Of a DNA stretch of 64,000 nt, positions 1 through 11,490 are shown one piece after another. The stretch is from Ophiobolus disseminans (Eukaryota > Ascomycota > Dothideomycetes > Pleosporales > Phaeosphaeriaceae). Location of the stretch: the NCBI GenBank assembly GCA_010093685.1, contig MU006233.1:186001-250000 (forward strand). Reading direction: 5' to 3'. Made by a program: the position numbers and the translations under genes. The notes below the pieces were generated by a model. That model searched no databases. It had not been told where the DNA came from and was given only the letters and a program-made list of their open reading frames with translations. The stretch's first letter is position 1. Each line of letters starts with the position of its first letter.

Positions 1-128
1 AAACCGTCACAAATGGCGTGCCATATCCTGTTCGAATGTAAAAGACGCAACAGTCAGCGAGAAGACACGACAAATACACTCAATGACTCCACCTCGATCC
101 AATCATAAAACGCGCTCAAATACTGTCA

Positions 129-1962
129 CTACACCTGCTCCTTCCTCTGCGCCCCCCCAACCTTCTCATCCGCACTCGCCGAATCACTACCATCATCGAT
201 TCTAATCTCCGTACTATGGCCCGAGAACTGATCGACATTCGTCTTGTGGAACTTCGTCGCAGAGATCTTGTTCTCAAACAAGACGTCCAGCTCGGCGAAG
301 GACCGGTTCCGAGTCTCCGGCAGCATGAAGAACATGAATAGGATGAGCAGGACAGTGAGTCCGGCGTAGAAGAAACCAGTCATGCCGGCCCAGTCCCACT
401 CGTTGGGTGAAAGCATACGCGGGACGACGATGTTGTTGAAGATGCTGCCCTGCGGAGACGTTAGAGCGGGAAGATACAAATACAAAAGCGTGTGTAAAAC
501 TTACAAGATTATACACGTTCCTCGCAAGCACAACAGTCTTGATCTTCAACCGCGTCGACGAAATCTCAGACACAATGGCGTAACACACCGGTCCAACAGT
601 GAAGTTATAAAACATGGTGTACACCAGCAAAATCGACCCAAGCGCCCACGCCGCACCAGTATTGTCGCGCGAAATCACACCCAACCCGCCCACAACCATG
701 AGCAGAACGAACAGGATGCATAGACCGTAGACGTACAGGGCTCGACGGCCGATGCGCCGCATCAAGAACCAGGAGATGATTGTCCCCGCAGCGCCCATGC
801 AGTACTGGCCGATATTCATGTTCAGCGCATTGTCTGCGCTGAGTCCAGCTTCGCGGTAGATTTGCACTGAGAAGCCCATCATGGCTGCGCCGCACCAAGC
901 CTGAGCGAGCCAGACCATGCATGCGATGAGTGTGCGGCGCCTTTCGACGCCCCTGAAGCAGTCGAGGTAGTCTGTTCCTCCGTGCATGGCTTGCTCGAGA
1001 TCGTTGGTGTGCTTGATCATCTCGACGACATGGTCGGGATTGAATGTTACATCTGGCTGCGGTGTTGTGGATCGCACGATGGAGCGACGAGCCTCTTCGT
1101 ACCGACCCTTGCGGACTAGCCACCACGGCGATTCGGGGGCGAGGTAGGCTCCGGTGAAGATGAAAGGGACCCAGACCCATTGGATGGAAGTTGGGATTCG
1201 CCATCCCCATTCGTTGCCGAGCGTTTGGCAGCCGCGAAGGGCGCCGGCGGCTACTAGTTGACCTATGACCCAGCAGAGGTTGATGTATGTTGTCAGGTAA
1301 GGCCTAAGTGCCGAGGGAGTGATGTCCGATGCGTAGGTCACTGTGAGCGTTTGAAAGATACCCCATGGAAGGCCGAGCAAGACCGAGCCTGCTACGATCA
1401 TGCCGACGTTCTGCGCGAAGAAGTGTAGGAAGTTGAAGAGTACAGAGGCAAATAGGGCGAGGTACATGGTTTTCTTGTAGCCCCACCACTCTGAGATGTA
1501 CCCGTTGATCCAGAGTCCGATAATCGAGCCAGCCTGAGCGCCGTTTTGGATGCCGGCTTGCCATGCTGGAGAGATGCGTGGGTTACCATCCGGGTCGATC
1601 TCAGTCCCGAAAGTCTGCCGAAATTGGTCGTATCCCAGAAAACCACCCATGGCGGATAAATCATATCTGAACGGCCGTCAGTAGCTATTCACTTCACGAA
1701 CGTCTACGACGTACCCTTCCATGACTACCGCGAGACTCATAGCCATCGAGAATAGAATGGCTTTCTTGTACAAGCGTATAGCCTGTCGAACTGTCATGTT
1801 CTTTTCCGAATCAAAAGCGGCCTTTGCATCGGCTTGTTCCTGGCCAATGTTGGCGTGGGTAGCGCTGAGACGACGTATGGAATCATCTCCAACGCGAACG
1901 ACGCCGTCGTTTGCACGCGTATGGGACACCACGGACGATCTTCTTCGGGCGTCTGCCATCAT
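129..1962 (-). CDS. MFS sugar permease, alpha-glucoside (maltose) transporter type
   Basis: Proton-coupled sugar uptake across the plasma membrane is the expected role. Three exons on the minus strand (1962-1715, 1666-505, 449-129) give 576 aa. Intron 1 (GTACGT..CAG, 48 nt) restores the hallmark MEGYD at the end of TM1. Intron 2 (GTAAGT..CAG) falls after ARNVYNL. The C-terminal PETRNRSFAELDVLFE followed by KISATKF is the signature seen in MAL31/AGT1-like permeases, and the PESPWWL and RRIGRR motifs are typical of the sugar porter family. About twelve hydrophobic segments are visible. Two ATGs (1962 and 1959) are adjacent and either could start. Substrate specificity is inferred from family resemblance only; maltose, other alpha-glucosides and related sugars are all possible. 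No regulator or glucosidase gene adjoins it inside the window. Confidence 0.9.
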
Positions 1963-3262
1963 GTGAAAGGGTCACTATATAAGAAGTGAACCAAAACTCG
2001 TTGATATCTGTTACGCGAGCGTTGAAGGAGGGCAGTGGTCCGCTACATATAGGAGGCCCAAGAGTTCCACTTCCTCGGCCATGGAGGCCAAGGTCTGCTC
2101 ACGTCTGGGGAACGCTGTGTCGACATGTAGAACCTAATACTGGTTGAAGTTAGCTGGAGAGCGTTAGTAGCCTGCAAGCTAAGGTACCTTGTCATAGCCG
2201 CCGGACACCCCACTCGGGTAATCGGTCCTTGTGACTATTTCACCTACGAAAGCCAAGTTTCGATTCACCACATACCTAGTGTGATACACGCTGTAGTTTC
2301 CAAGTCTCGAATTCATACCTATTATTACTACTGCATTCTGTATATGTGAAAGAGATGTTGTATATGTAGGTGAACATCTTCAGAAGTCCCGAAGTCCGTA
2401 ATTCATGGGCTGCCAGGTTCTGGTGACAACTGCAATGACCGATGTGGAGGAATCTGAGTACGCCACAGCTGGGCACCCAAGTTCAAGCCATCTGTAGTAG
2501 CAATGAGAGCTGGTGGTGGCGCATAGTGATCTGGGGAAGCGCTTGGGTATTCGGCGTACTAGTAAGTAATGCGGTACAGATAAGATAGACAGTACCTTTG
2601 ATCATAGTAACGAGACTAATAAGAGAATGAGTTATAGCGAGAAGCTCAAAATGTATGCACGATCTCGTGGGCCAAGGTTTGGCAGCTTGGCGGAATGCAA
2701 AAGCCATGGAGCGGAGCGGAAAGATGACAGACGCCGAGATCAACCTGCCAACATGCTTCAGGCTGTGCCATTGTTCCCAAGTGAAGAAGTTCGTGCTCGG
2801 CGCCATGTACGCCCCCGGATTTGCGGCATGCTAGTGGCGCTCCATTCGCTTATTATGGACGTTTGCGATGGACTTGTGGCTGTGATTGACGACGAACTTT
2901 GATACCATCCTTGGTCAAATCGAACGTTTCCTGAACATTATGTCGTGCGGCCCGGCATCTAGCGAATCAATCGAGGGAGACCATGCTGGCTCAATGACGG
3001 AAATTGTGTGCTGAATCGTGCCCTTGAAATTGGAAAACCCGGATGTCGGCACTCATGGTCGAGCAACATCTTCCACATCTTTAGAAAGGTTGGTAGACTG
3101 GATGCACAATTCTGCGCAGGCCGGCATGCAAGAAGTCGATGTTTGAGAAGAAAAGTCGCTGGAGTCCGTTGCTGTTCCTGCAGATGTCATGCAGCGCTCG
3201 CTATCGATAAGGACCGTGTACGTCAATACTGAATATTTTGGTGCCGCCTAAGCTTCAACAAC
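1963..3262. other. Intergenic, divergent promoter region of the MFS permease and MRM2-like genes
   Basis: About 1.3 kb with no gene I can support. It must hold the promoters of the permease (-) and the methyltransferase (+). Two overlapping open stretches near 2480-2900, one per strand, have no recognisable domain. An AT-rich TATATAA-like string at about 1975-1983 lies too close to the permease ATG to be its TATA box. Confidence 0.6.
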
Positions 3263-4570
3263 ATGCTCTCTCGACGCGTCTTTCGTGAGCTCACCGACAG
3301 CGTTCTATTAGGGCCTAGCTATGCGCCGACAGCACTACCTTGCATCGCGAACCAATGCTGGCCATGTCGTATAGGTGCTCGACAAGCTGTACTCTCGGTG
3401 CGCAATTCATCGTCTTCGTCTTCGACACGATGGAAGTCGCGCCAAGGAAAAGACTTCTTCGCCCGTGAGGCCCGAGTGCAAGGGCTTAAAAGTCGTGCTG
3501 CGTTCAAGCTGCTTGAAGTATGATACTGTTGTATTGACATGACCATGGTGCTGATTGCAGCAGCTTAATGAAAAGCATAAGCTGTTCAAGCCAGGCCAAA
3601 CAGTTGTAGATTTGGTATGCTGACCCTAATATGTCAAGAGTGCGAGCTGATCATCTTCAGGGATTTGCGCCTGGATCGTGGTCTCAGGTTCGCGTATGAT
3701 GATCCGTCAGACATGTTCATATCTCACTCTGTTAGGTTGCAGTAAATCGCACAACACCCAACGGCCGCGTTATCGGAATCGATCTTATACCCGCACAACC
3801 ACCACGAGGCGTTTCGACAATACAGGGCAACTTCCTGTCACCTGACATTCAAGACGAGGTCCGAGCATACGTCCGAGATCCCGAGCTTGGTCGGTTGCGC
3901 AAACAAGTATCATCAAATAAAGACGGTGGCCTCACAGAGGACGATCTGCACGAGATGGAGCGGGGGTACATCGATATCGAACGCCAAGCTCACCTTGATG
4001 GCGTGGAAACGGAAACGATTGGCGAACCAGTGCAAGACACGGAAGAGAATGATGTTCCGGAGGCCAGGCCTTCTTTGAAGGAGCGGGATATCAGACAAGG
4101 ACGAGCAGTCGATGTAGTGCTCAGCGACATGTCAGAACCCTGGGACCAGACGGCCGGCTTCTACAAGAAGAGCCTTAGTGACCCATATTTTAGGATGATG
4201 AACACGAGCGGCAATGCGTTTCGAGATCACGCGGGAAGCATGGTGAGGCAGTTCGTCTTCCACATTTGGCCCGTACTGAAGCGTTCAGGATTTGTGTATG
4301 GCTGCGTTGGTGTTCTCGTTTGACACTCTGAAGACAGGCGGCCACTTGCTCTGCAAGTACTACCAAGGGACGGAAGAGAAGGCTTTCGAGACGAAGTTGA
4401 GGCGGCTGTTCGCAAAAGTGCACCGCGAGAAGCCCGACTCGTCGCGCAGTGTAAGTCTGCTCAGAGCTCACAGCTGCCATGACTGACGTCCGCAGGCATC
4501 GAAAGAGGCGTACTTTGTGGCACTGCGGCGCAAAGAGACTCCGACAAGCGAAGAGGTTTTCCGTGAATGA
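3263..4570 (+). CDS. MRM2: Mitochondrial 21S/16S-type rRNA (uridine-2'-O)-methyltransferase, FtsJ/RrmJ family
   Basis: Expected to transfer a methyl group from SAM to the ribose 2'-OH of a uridine in mitochondrial large-subunit rRNA. Exons 3263-3517, 3561 or 3564-3614, 3661-3687, 3736-4242, 4289-4450 and 4496-4570 give about 358 aa. The first ~50 residues are Arg/Ser-rich, fitting a mitochondrial targeting peptide. RrmJ landmarks follow in order: SRAAFKLLE (catalytic Lys), VVDLGFAPGSWSQ (SAM-binding loop I), DVVLSDM (catalytic Asp), LCKYYQG (catalytic Lys) and SKEAYFVA (catalytic Glu), so the K-D-K-E tetrad is complete. An acidic insertion of about 70 residues separates the GIDL strand from DVVLSDM. 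Exon 3 is only 27 nt. The exon 2 acceptor is a tandem NAGNAG, and the exon 3 donor (GTTCGC) is weak, with GTATGA six bases on as an alternative. Confidence 0.9.
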
Positions 4571-5323
4571 AGACAGTCTAGTCCAGGACGTAGGCTTATA
4601 GATCAAGACACTCGATTGCTCCAGCGAATCCTACCGCGACGTGTTCTCGTGGAAGCAGGTCGTTGCCTGGTGGCAGCCACATGCCCGCTCTGCTGCAGCC
4701 ACTCGAGTGTGTCACGCATGAAGTGTTGAGATAACCGGTTCTTTTTGCGTCGACGCCGCAGCATCCGCGGGATGAGCTAGGGCTCGCTTAAGGCAAGGCG
4801 AGGATAACCTATGGGGCAGTTACACTCGGTGGACGCCGGCGTCGTGGTGTGATTAGGACTGCTGGGCGAGGTGAGATGGGGTGGTCCGTCTCACGTGCGT
4901 AGGGCTAGAGTGCGGTCAAGGACCAGTGGTTCTGGATGGCGTGGCCCGTCCCGGAGAATATGTCAAGCATCTGGGTGGGACCAGACCAGGGCGGCAGGGG
5001 TGGCCCGGGCCCGTTTGGGTGGAGTGCATGTGTGCGTGACGGCGCTGCGGCCAGGAATGTGTGCGTGGAGGTGCTGCTCGACTGAGGATGCTGAAGCATC
5101 GCGAGCAGAGACGTGTTTGCACCGGGTGGTGCTGTCTGCGTGGTGAGTGCCATGCTGCGCTGACGACGGCGGCTCGGCTGCTGTCCTGGGCGCAGCGTCG
5201 CCCAAAGCCAGCGCCGGTCGATCAACCCAAGCACTCACACCGCACGTTATTCCTTTCTTTGACCCACCCCAATCAACCTAAACCGCCCTGTGCGACGTGT
5301 CCAATCACCAGGCGGCCTCCCCC
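4571..5323. other. Intergenic, GC-rich promoter region
   Basis: About 750 bp between the methyltransferase stop and the start of the SSXT-like gene. It is GC-rich in the middle and ends in a pyrimidine-rich tract with CCCACCCC near 5250-5280, a common layout just upstream of ascomycete transcription starts. I see no coding sequence that holds together. Confidence 0.5.
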
Positions 5324-6370
5324 ATGGACTACCAAGCCTTCAACAGCCAGCAGGCCCCGTTCGGCGGCTTCAACGTTACGTCGTCGGCGCCCTCCCCGCA
5401 GGCCAATCTACACCCACAGGCCCCGTTCCAGCAGCCAAACGCGCAGTTCGCGTACGGCCAGTACCCGACCAGCAATGGCATGAGCATGATGCAGCCCATG
5501 CAGCTTGGAGGCATGCAACGTGAGCTGACGCGCCATGGAGCAGCCGCACTGCAGCAGCAGCAGTCGTACTCGCAGCCGCCCTTCTCCCAGGCCCTGCCCT
5601 CGCCCGCCCACCACCAATTTGCCCAGGGCCGCCAGACCGCCTCGCCCTCGAGCAGCCACGCCCAGCAGCCTTACGCGCCCGCCCACGCCCAGCAGTCGCC
5701 CGGCACTCTCCCCTCCAGCGCCCAGCAGCAGCAGCAGCACCCCATGAGCCAGGTCAAGCCCGAGCCCGCGCAGGCCCAGACGCCCGTCAAGGCGGTGCCG
5801 CCGTCGCCCGTCTCGCCCGTCGCACAGGCGCGCAACCAGGACCGCGTCGCCACGCTGCTCGAGATTAACTCGATCCTCATCAAGGAGGTGTGTGACCTGC
5901 AGACCCAGGGCAAGGCCGGCCAGGTCGGGCAGCCGGCGGACGGGAAGCCCGAGGGCGACAAGCCGGCGCCGTCCAAGGAGTATGTAGAGTGAGTCCGCCG
6001 TCCCCCCACCACGACTGCCGCTCACAAGCCCAGTTACATGCGCCGCCTCCAGGCCAACCTGGCCTTCCTCGCCCAGAACGCGGAGAAGAACCCTAAGCCC
6101 GGCCAGCAGGTCCAGCCCGGACCCGCCATCATGTCCATACCCGCCGCCCCCGCCGACCTCGTCAAGCTGTACCAGAAGCTCGTCGACCTCTTCCCCGGCT
6201 GGAAGGGCCAGACGGCGCAGATGAAGCAGTCCCCGGGCCCCCAGCGCATCAACTCCACCACGTCGATCGGCTCGCAGCCCCCCAACAGCGCCGGTCTGCA
6301 GCAGAACTGGGGCCAGAGTGCCATGGCGAACATGCAGCAGGCACAGCTGCAAGCAAAGGTCGATCAATAG
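5324..6370 (+). CDS. Gln/Pro-rich protein with SSXT-like (SS18/GIF) helical segment
   Basis: Two exons (5324-5988, 6034-6370) give 333 aa. The intron GTGAGT..CAG splits a GAT codon, producing EYVDYMRRLQ across the junction. The open frame runs upstream to a GTG at 5297, but the first ATG is MDYQAF at 5324. Residues 1-165 are low-complexity Gln, Pro, Ser and Ala, as in transcriptional coactivators. Residues about 169-193 (VATLLEINSILIKEVCDLQ) and 223-240 (YMRRLQANLAFLAQNAEKN) together resemble the SSXT domain, in which a Leu/Ile helix ending in a GK-rich turn is followed by a tyrosine and an NLxxLA helix. SS18 and plant GIF proteins with this fold are subunits or partners of SWI/SNF remodellers. 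That role here is inference. An unrelated Gln-rich protein with a chance helical match cannot be excluded. Confidence 0.7.
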
Positions 6371-7013
6371 CGAGCTTTGAACGACGGCGACGTAGAGGAG
6401 ATCTTACGCAAGAGCAGCAAGAGCGCGGGCGCAAGTGGGAACACGAAGCTGAACAAGTACGGGAGACGACTCGAGCAGAGAGAGAAGAATGAAGAGCAAA
6501 AGAAGAAGAAGCGGTGAAGCATCACCGAGCGGTCTGGGCGGAGTCGCTACTCGAAGCTATTTTGGATCGCATGCGCTGGCAGAAGAAGTGACTGTACACC
6601 AGCGGGATTGTTTACCACGTTCGGGCGGCCTAAGCATGGCCAACAATGGCGTAGGCCTCGCGGCGTACACAGGGGTTTGGGCATCGCAAGATTGCATTGT
6701 TAGCGTGCGCTTTGCAGGACATTTGCGACTGAGTTCTTTTGATACCTCTTTGTAGATTGAAATGTACGACTTGGAGCGTCGATGACAGTTGTGTGGGAGA
6801 CTACACAACTCAAAAGCAACAAGAATGGTATTAAAACGTACTCAGATCCTATAGCTCAGAAAGAAGTCGTAGTATCATATCATATCCATATCGTATCTGT
6901 GAATCCCCTATCCCACCAAGCACAAGCACAAACCCAAGAAACTTAGCACGACGTCAATAAATCCACTCCACAATTACAAAAGAAAAGCCAGAAGAAAGAA
7001 TTAATCCAAGGAA
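6371..7013. other. Convergent intergenic region (3' UTRs)
   Basis: About 640 bp between two converging stop codons. It most likely holds both 3' untranslated regions. AT-rich runs near 6820-7000 fit polyadenylation regions on both strands. No domain is recognisable in the short open frames here. Confidence 0.5.
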
Positions 7014-9767
7014 CTACCTAAACAAACTCAACAGCACACTCTCTAACTTATCCGCAACAGGATCCTCAGCCCTCTGCCGCCCATGCTCATCGAACCGCGG
7101 AGGCAACTCAATCGTCGCGTCCGAAAAATCCGACGCAGGACTCTCATCGCGACGGTGGTGCCGCTTGCGCTGCCGTCCCGATTCACGCGTACCATCGCTC
7201 CTCTCGTCGTATTTTCTGCTGCGGCGTCTTTGTCTTTCCTCATCTACATCTGCGTCGTCTAAGCGGGCCGCTTTATCAGGAGAAGCCTCTCGCGACGGAC
7301 CGCGGGGTTTGAGATCGAACTGGACGGTTTTTTCTTTTGGGCTGGGGGGCTCGGGGTCGGGTGTGATTACACGATCTGCGGGTGTTGGTCAGTCGAACGG
7401 TCATTTTACACCAAGGGTCTAGGACCCACCACGTGCGGCAGCAAAGATGTGCTCATTGTTGGGGGCTGGAGCACTCACATTGTCATCGGGACGACGGGGC
7501 TGACCATAGTACGCATCGTGTTGCTGCTGGGGATGGGCGTAGGGGTTGCCGTGGTTCATGTCTTCGGGTGGGGGGTTGACGTAGCCTGCGGGATGGTTGG
7601 GTTCGAAGACGGTTGACGGTGGGGGAGGGTAGTCGGCTGGGTTGTATGGTGGGTACGGGGCGCCGTGGTCGACGGGTGCTGTCGGGGGTGGAGGGAAGTA
7701 GTTTGTCTCTGGGAAGAAGCGCGAGTCGTTGGGGTGGGCTGTGGACGGACGAGGGCTGTCGTAGGGACTGTAGCTACCAGTGGAGTAGGCCGAGTCTTCG
7801 TCACCTGGAGAGGGCTCAGTATGCTAGTTCCGGTAGTGGCGGTACGGGGACTCACGTCGCTTTTCGCGTTCCTTCTCAGCCTTCTTGCGATCCCGCCGTT
7901 TTGCTGCCTCGTGAGCAGCCAGCCCCGCGACGCCAGCCACCGCCGCCGTCTCCGCTACCGATCTCGCGCGACTCTTGCTCCGGCTTCGACTGCGGCTGCC
8001 GTGCCGACGGCCGTCCGAGGAAGAGGAGGAGCCCCGCCGCCGTCTACCGCGCGATCGGCTTCTCGTCGCGGGGTCGGTATAGATGGGATCACCGCCGTAC
8101 TCTACTAAAACAGGTTCACTTGCTGTGCTTCCACGCCTACTACGGCTGCGCCCAGTGAGGCGGGAGAGCACTGACCTTGATCTTGACCGGGACTTTGACC
8201 TCGACCTCGAGCGCGAGAGTGCCCTAGTCTCCTTTTTAGCCTTGTGTCTCTCATACAATCCAGTCACAGCTGCGCCGGCGACGCCAGCAGCGGCAATCGG
8301 CACGCCCTCGCGGACCCTGCTGCGGCTTCGGCCCCCTTTGCGCTTTCGAGATTTGCTGCGGTTGTGCTGCATGAGGCCAGCGACGGCGGCACTCGCCAGG
8401 CCGACCTGCGCCGTGCGGTTGTTGCGGTGCTTGGGGTCGGTGTGCTTGCTCGCGCTGCGAGACCTACCGCCATCGGACTCAATCACAGTTACGGACCTTG
8501 ATCTGCCCCTCCTCGAGGTTCCCCGTTTCGACCGCGACTTCCTAGAGCGCGACCGGTGGCGATGTTCCTCGACAACGGTCGTCTGGCCCTTGTCCTTGTT
8601 CTTGCGCCCGGCAGCGTAAGCAAGCGCGCCGACACCTGCAATGGCGGCCAGCGTGCCCAGTTCTCGGACCCGCGACTTGCTACGGCCACGGCCGTTACTA
8701 TGGCGCCTGTTCCGCCCGCGGTCCGAGGACACAGAGCGTGACCTGTCTCGGTTATTGAACTTGTCGAGTGCGACGGCGCTCGCTGCACCCAGTGCGCCGT
8801 ATCCGAGGGCGTTGCCGACGGTACCTCCCGGGGCCTCGCCCTTGCGCTTGCGATGGTGTCTAACTATCTGGCCGGCCGCAATGCCCGCAAGGGCGCCGGC
8901 TGCCACGTCGCGCTTGGTGCGCGTCTCGCCGCCCTCCCACGTGTCCTTCTCCTTGTGGACGTAGACGACGTCGTCGTCGCTGTAGTAGTTCCTGTCGTCG
9001 TAGCGGTCGCGGCCATACTCGCGCTCGTCGAAGCGCCGCTGTTCGTGCCTGCCGCCGCGGTCGACCTCCTTCACTCGACGCTCGTAATAATAGTCTTCCT
9101 CGTGGCGCGGGCGGGCCACCTGGCGCTCCTGCTGGATCTCGGAGCGCTCGACGAGCTCGTAGGCCGGCTCGACGCGCTCCCGGATGATAATCGGCTGGGG
9201 CGCCTCCTCACGAATAATGATGGGCGCCATCTGCATGGGCTGGGGTGCCTCATTGCGAATGTAGATGGGCTGGGGCTGCTGCTGGGGCTGCTGCTGCGGG
9301 GGCTCGCGGAAGTACTCGATGTCGCGCGAGTACTTTTCGAGCGAGTACTGGTCCTCGCGCGCGGGCGCCTCCCGCTCGTAGTCGCGGGCGATGCGGATCT
9401 CGCGCACCGTCGAGTGCGCGGGCGAGGGCGAGCGGTCGACGGTGCGCTGGATGCGGTACTCGCGCACGTCCCGACCACGCGGCGAGGGCGAGCGGTCGTG
9501 GTAGTGGTACTCGCGCACGTCGCGCTCCACATCACGCTCGATGACGTAATCCTTGGTCGAGCGCGCCGTGTCGAAGTTGGAGCGCCGGTCGTCGACGTCG
9601 CTGCGGCCGCCGCGGTGTACGAGGCGCATCTCCGACTCGTACTGGTCCTGCTCCAGGCTGTGCTCGGGCATCTTGTAGCGCCGCACCGTCGTGTAGCCCT
9701 GGCCACCGCCCCGCGACGACGAGTCCCACTCGCGCTCGCGCTCGCGCTCCTTGTAGATGGCGGACAT
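7014..9767 (-). CDS. Arg/Ser-repeat DUF3824-type protein
   Basis: Three exons (9767-7856, 7804-7430, 7375-7014) give 882 aa. The first half is strongly charged, with REREREW and RDVREYRI-like blocks carrying RSPSP motifs. Residues about 270-640 alternate RSRSRSKSR tracts with short Ala/Gly-rich hydrophobic helices (AAGALAGIAAGQI, LGTLAAIAGVGALAYAAG, AETAAVAGVAGLAAHEAA). That alternation is characteristic of the fungal DUF3824 family. The spliced C-terminus is Pro/Tyr-rich (FPPPPTAP, YPPYNPADYPPPP) and ends with TIELPPRFDEHGR...DPVADKLESVL, a tail I associate with the same family. The molecular function of the family is not established. The glycine/alanine helices may insert in membranes, and the RS tracts may bind RNA or SR-protein kinases; both are inference. 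The reverse strand of the RS repeats produces long spurious open frames. Confidence 0.82.
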
Positions 9768-11490
9768 GGCGGGTGCGTGGTGCTGTGCTGTGCAGATATG
9801 GATAGGTGGGGAGGAATAGGTGGTAGATAGTAGGTCGGTCAGTCGAGCATGCGGACTCGCCTACCCAGCCAGTCAGTGCCGTGAGTCGTCGGGGAGTCTG
9901 TGACGGCGGGCGGAGGGGGGCGGGACGTCGCAGTGATATTGCAGATCTCGGGGCGCCTTGATTGGCGTGCGTGCGGGCGGATCAACACTCACAGTCGCGA
10001 GGGATGCGCAGTCGATGGTAGCGGAGGGGTGGAGTAACAAGAAGCGTAGGCTCAGCGGGCGGGGCAAGGAGTCAGATTTCAAGGCCTCGTAGCGCGCGAC
10101 TGCATCAGGCGCCGCAGGATGGGGCCTGCTGCCAGGTTCTGGAGGTTGAGTTATCGAGGCCGAGATGACGTCAATCAGATGTCCGTGAAGCGACAACACC
10201 ACCTTCACTCGACAAACGGATGACAAACTGCATCGCCCGTCATGAACACGCACGCCCAACGACCTGATATCTACATCCCGCCAGGCAGTGCGCCGAGTCT
10301 GCGTGCCCAACAGCCACCACGACGTTTCCATCTCACCGCGCCCTCGCCGTCCTACACACGGGTGAATGCGGCTCGCCTGTCGGCACGTATGCGAACGACT
10401 GCTGCAGCCAGTCCCTTTCGCGTATCATCGCTCTCTGTAGTCCCAAATGTGGCCGGACGTCGCCTGCCATCGAGCACGAAGCACTGCCCCGCAGACGGTG
10501 AGCAAGTGTTTCGACAGAGCATGCGGCCCAGGTGGCGTCCGGCGGCTGACATTCGAGTCACGGATGCGCAGCATATGGGTGTTGCCTGCTACCCTTCTGA
10601 CCAAGACTCTTCTCACCTTCGTGCAAGACGTGTCTTATTCTCTTGACACGCTGCATCCGGCTTTTCGTGGCACTATGTGCGAACAACATGCAGATTCATA
10701 GGTGCAACGGCCCGACTCGGCCAGGGCAACCTTGCGAGCAAACGCATGTTTGTTTCATCAGACCGAGCCTTTCCAGCATCGGTGTATGCTGGGGACGGCA
10801 CTTGATGTGCGTGTGCTGGCATGGTGCAATTTTCGCCCATGTGTGGCCCCAGAAAGCGACAATGAGGCAATGGGTGCGTTCAAGTGTGACTACACTCTCG
10901 CACCATACATCACACAGCAAGTATCAAACCTGCGCCGTCGTCCCGGCTTATGCTTCAGAGAGCAGAAAGCAGACAACGAGCTTCCGCAGTGCACACCACA
11001 TCGCACACAGTGCTTCACTCCATCCGGTGAACAGTGAAAGGGTCTTCCATGTCGAAGCCTTTTTCTGCTCCCACCGGCGTGACACATTCACCGGAGTCAC
11101 ACGCCTACCGGTAAGTAGCTTATGGCTAGCTCAGCGGGTGTCACTCGGACCATGTGTTTGCCCGTCTGATCCTGTCACTAGCCCGGCCACGATCGAAACA
11201 CGAGCCCTGTTGCCATAGAGGGAAGGCTGCTGAATGGACACGGGAAAGGTACCCAGCAGGTATACAACACTAATATGGCTTCACTGGTGCGACCAAAGAC
11301 AGTGTGTCAAGAACGAAGTGCTTCGCGTTCTGCGCTATCCTACAACACATTGGTTTGCTCTTCTCCACCCTCACGCCGTGCAAAGCCCATAGACATTCTT
11401 ACCCAAGGGCGCCATTATACAACAGACCACAAGTCTACATAGGTGTATTTCACCATGTAACGCCGGTTGCTGTGCCTGTGTTTCCTGTTC
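9768..11490. other. Intergenic, 1.7 kb, no gene recognised
   Basis: Lies between the start of the DUF3824 gene and the end of the CorA-type gene. It should contain the DUF3824 promoter near 9768-10200 and the CorA 3' UTR near 11400-11490. Several overlapping open frames of 60-190 codons occur on both strands, but none has a recognisable domain or consistent splice joins. I see no tRNA or repeat. Confidence 0.5.

Noticed and set aside
2483..2902. Open frames on both strands between the permease and MRM2-like genes
   Set aside because: The minus frame has coding-like composition (TNFFTWEQWHSLKH) but no family I can name and no splice partner; kept out for lack of support.
8083..9830. Long plus-strand frames rich in Val/Leu/Ala over the DUF3824 gene
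   Set aside because: Antisense shadow of Arg/Ser codons in the real gene.
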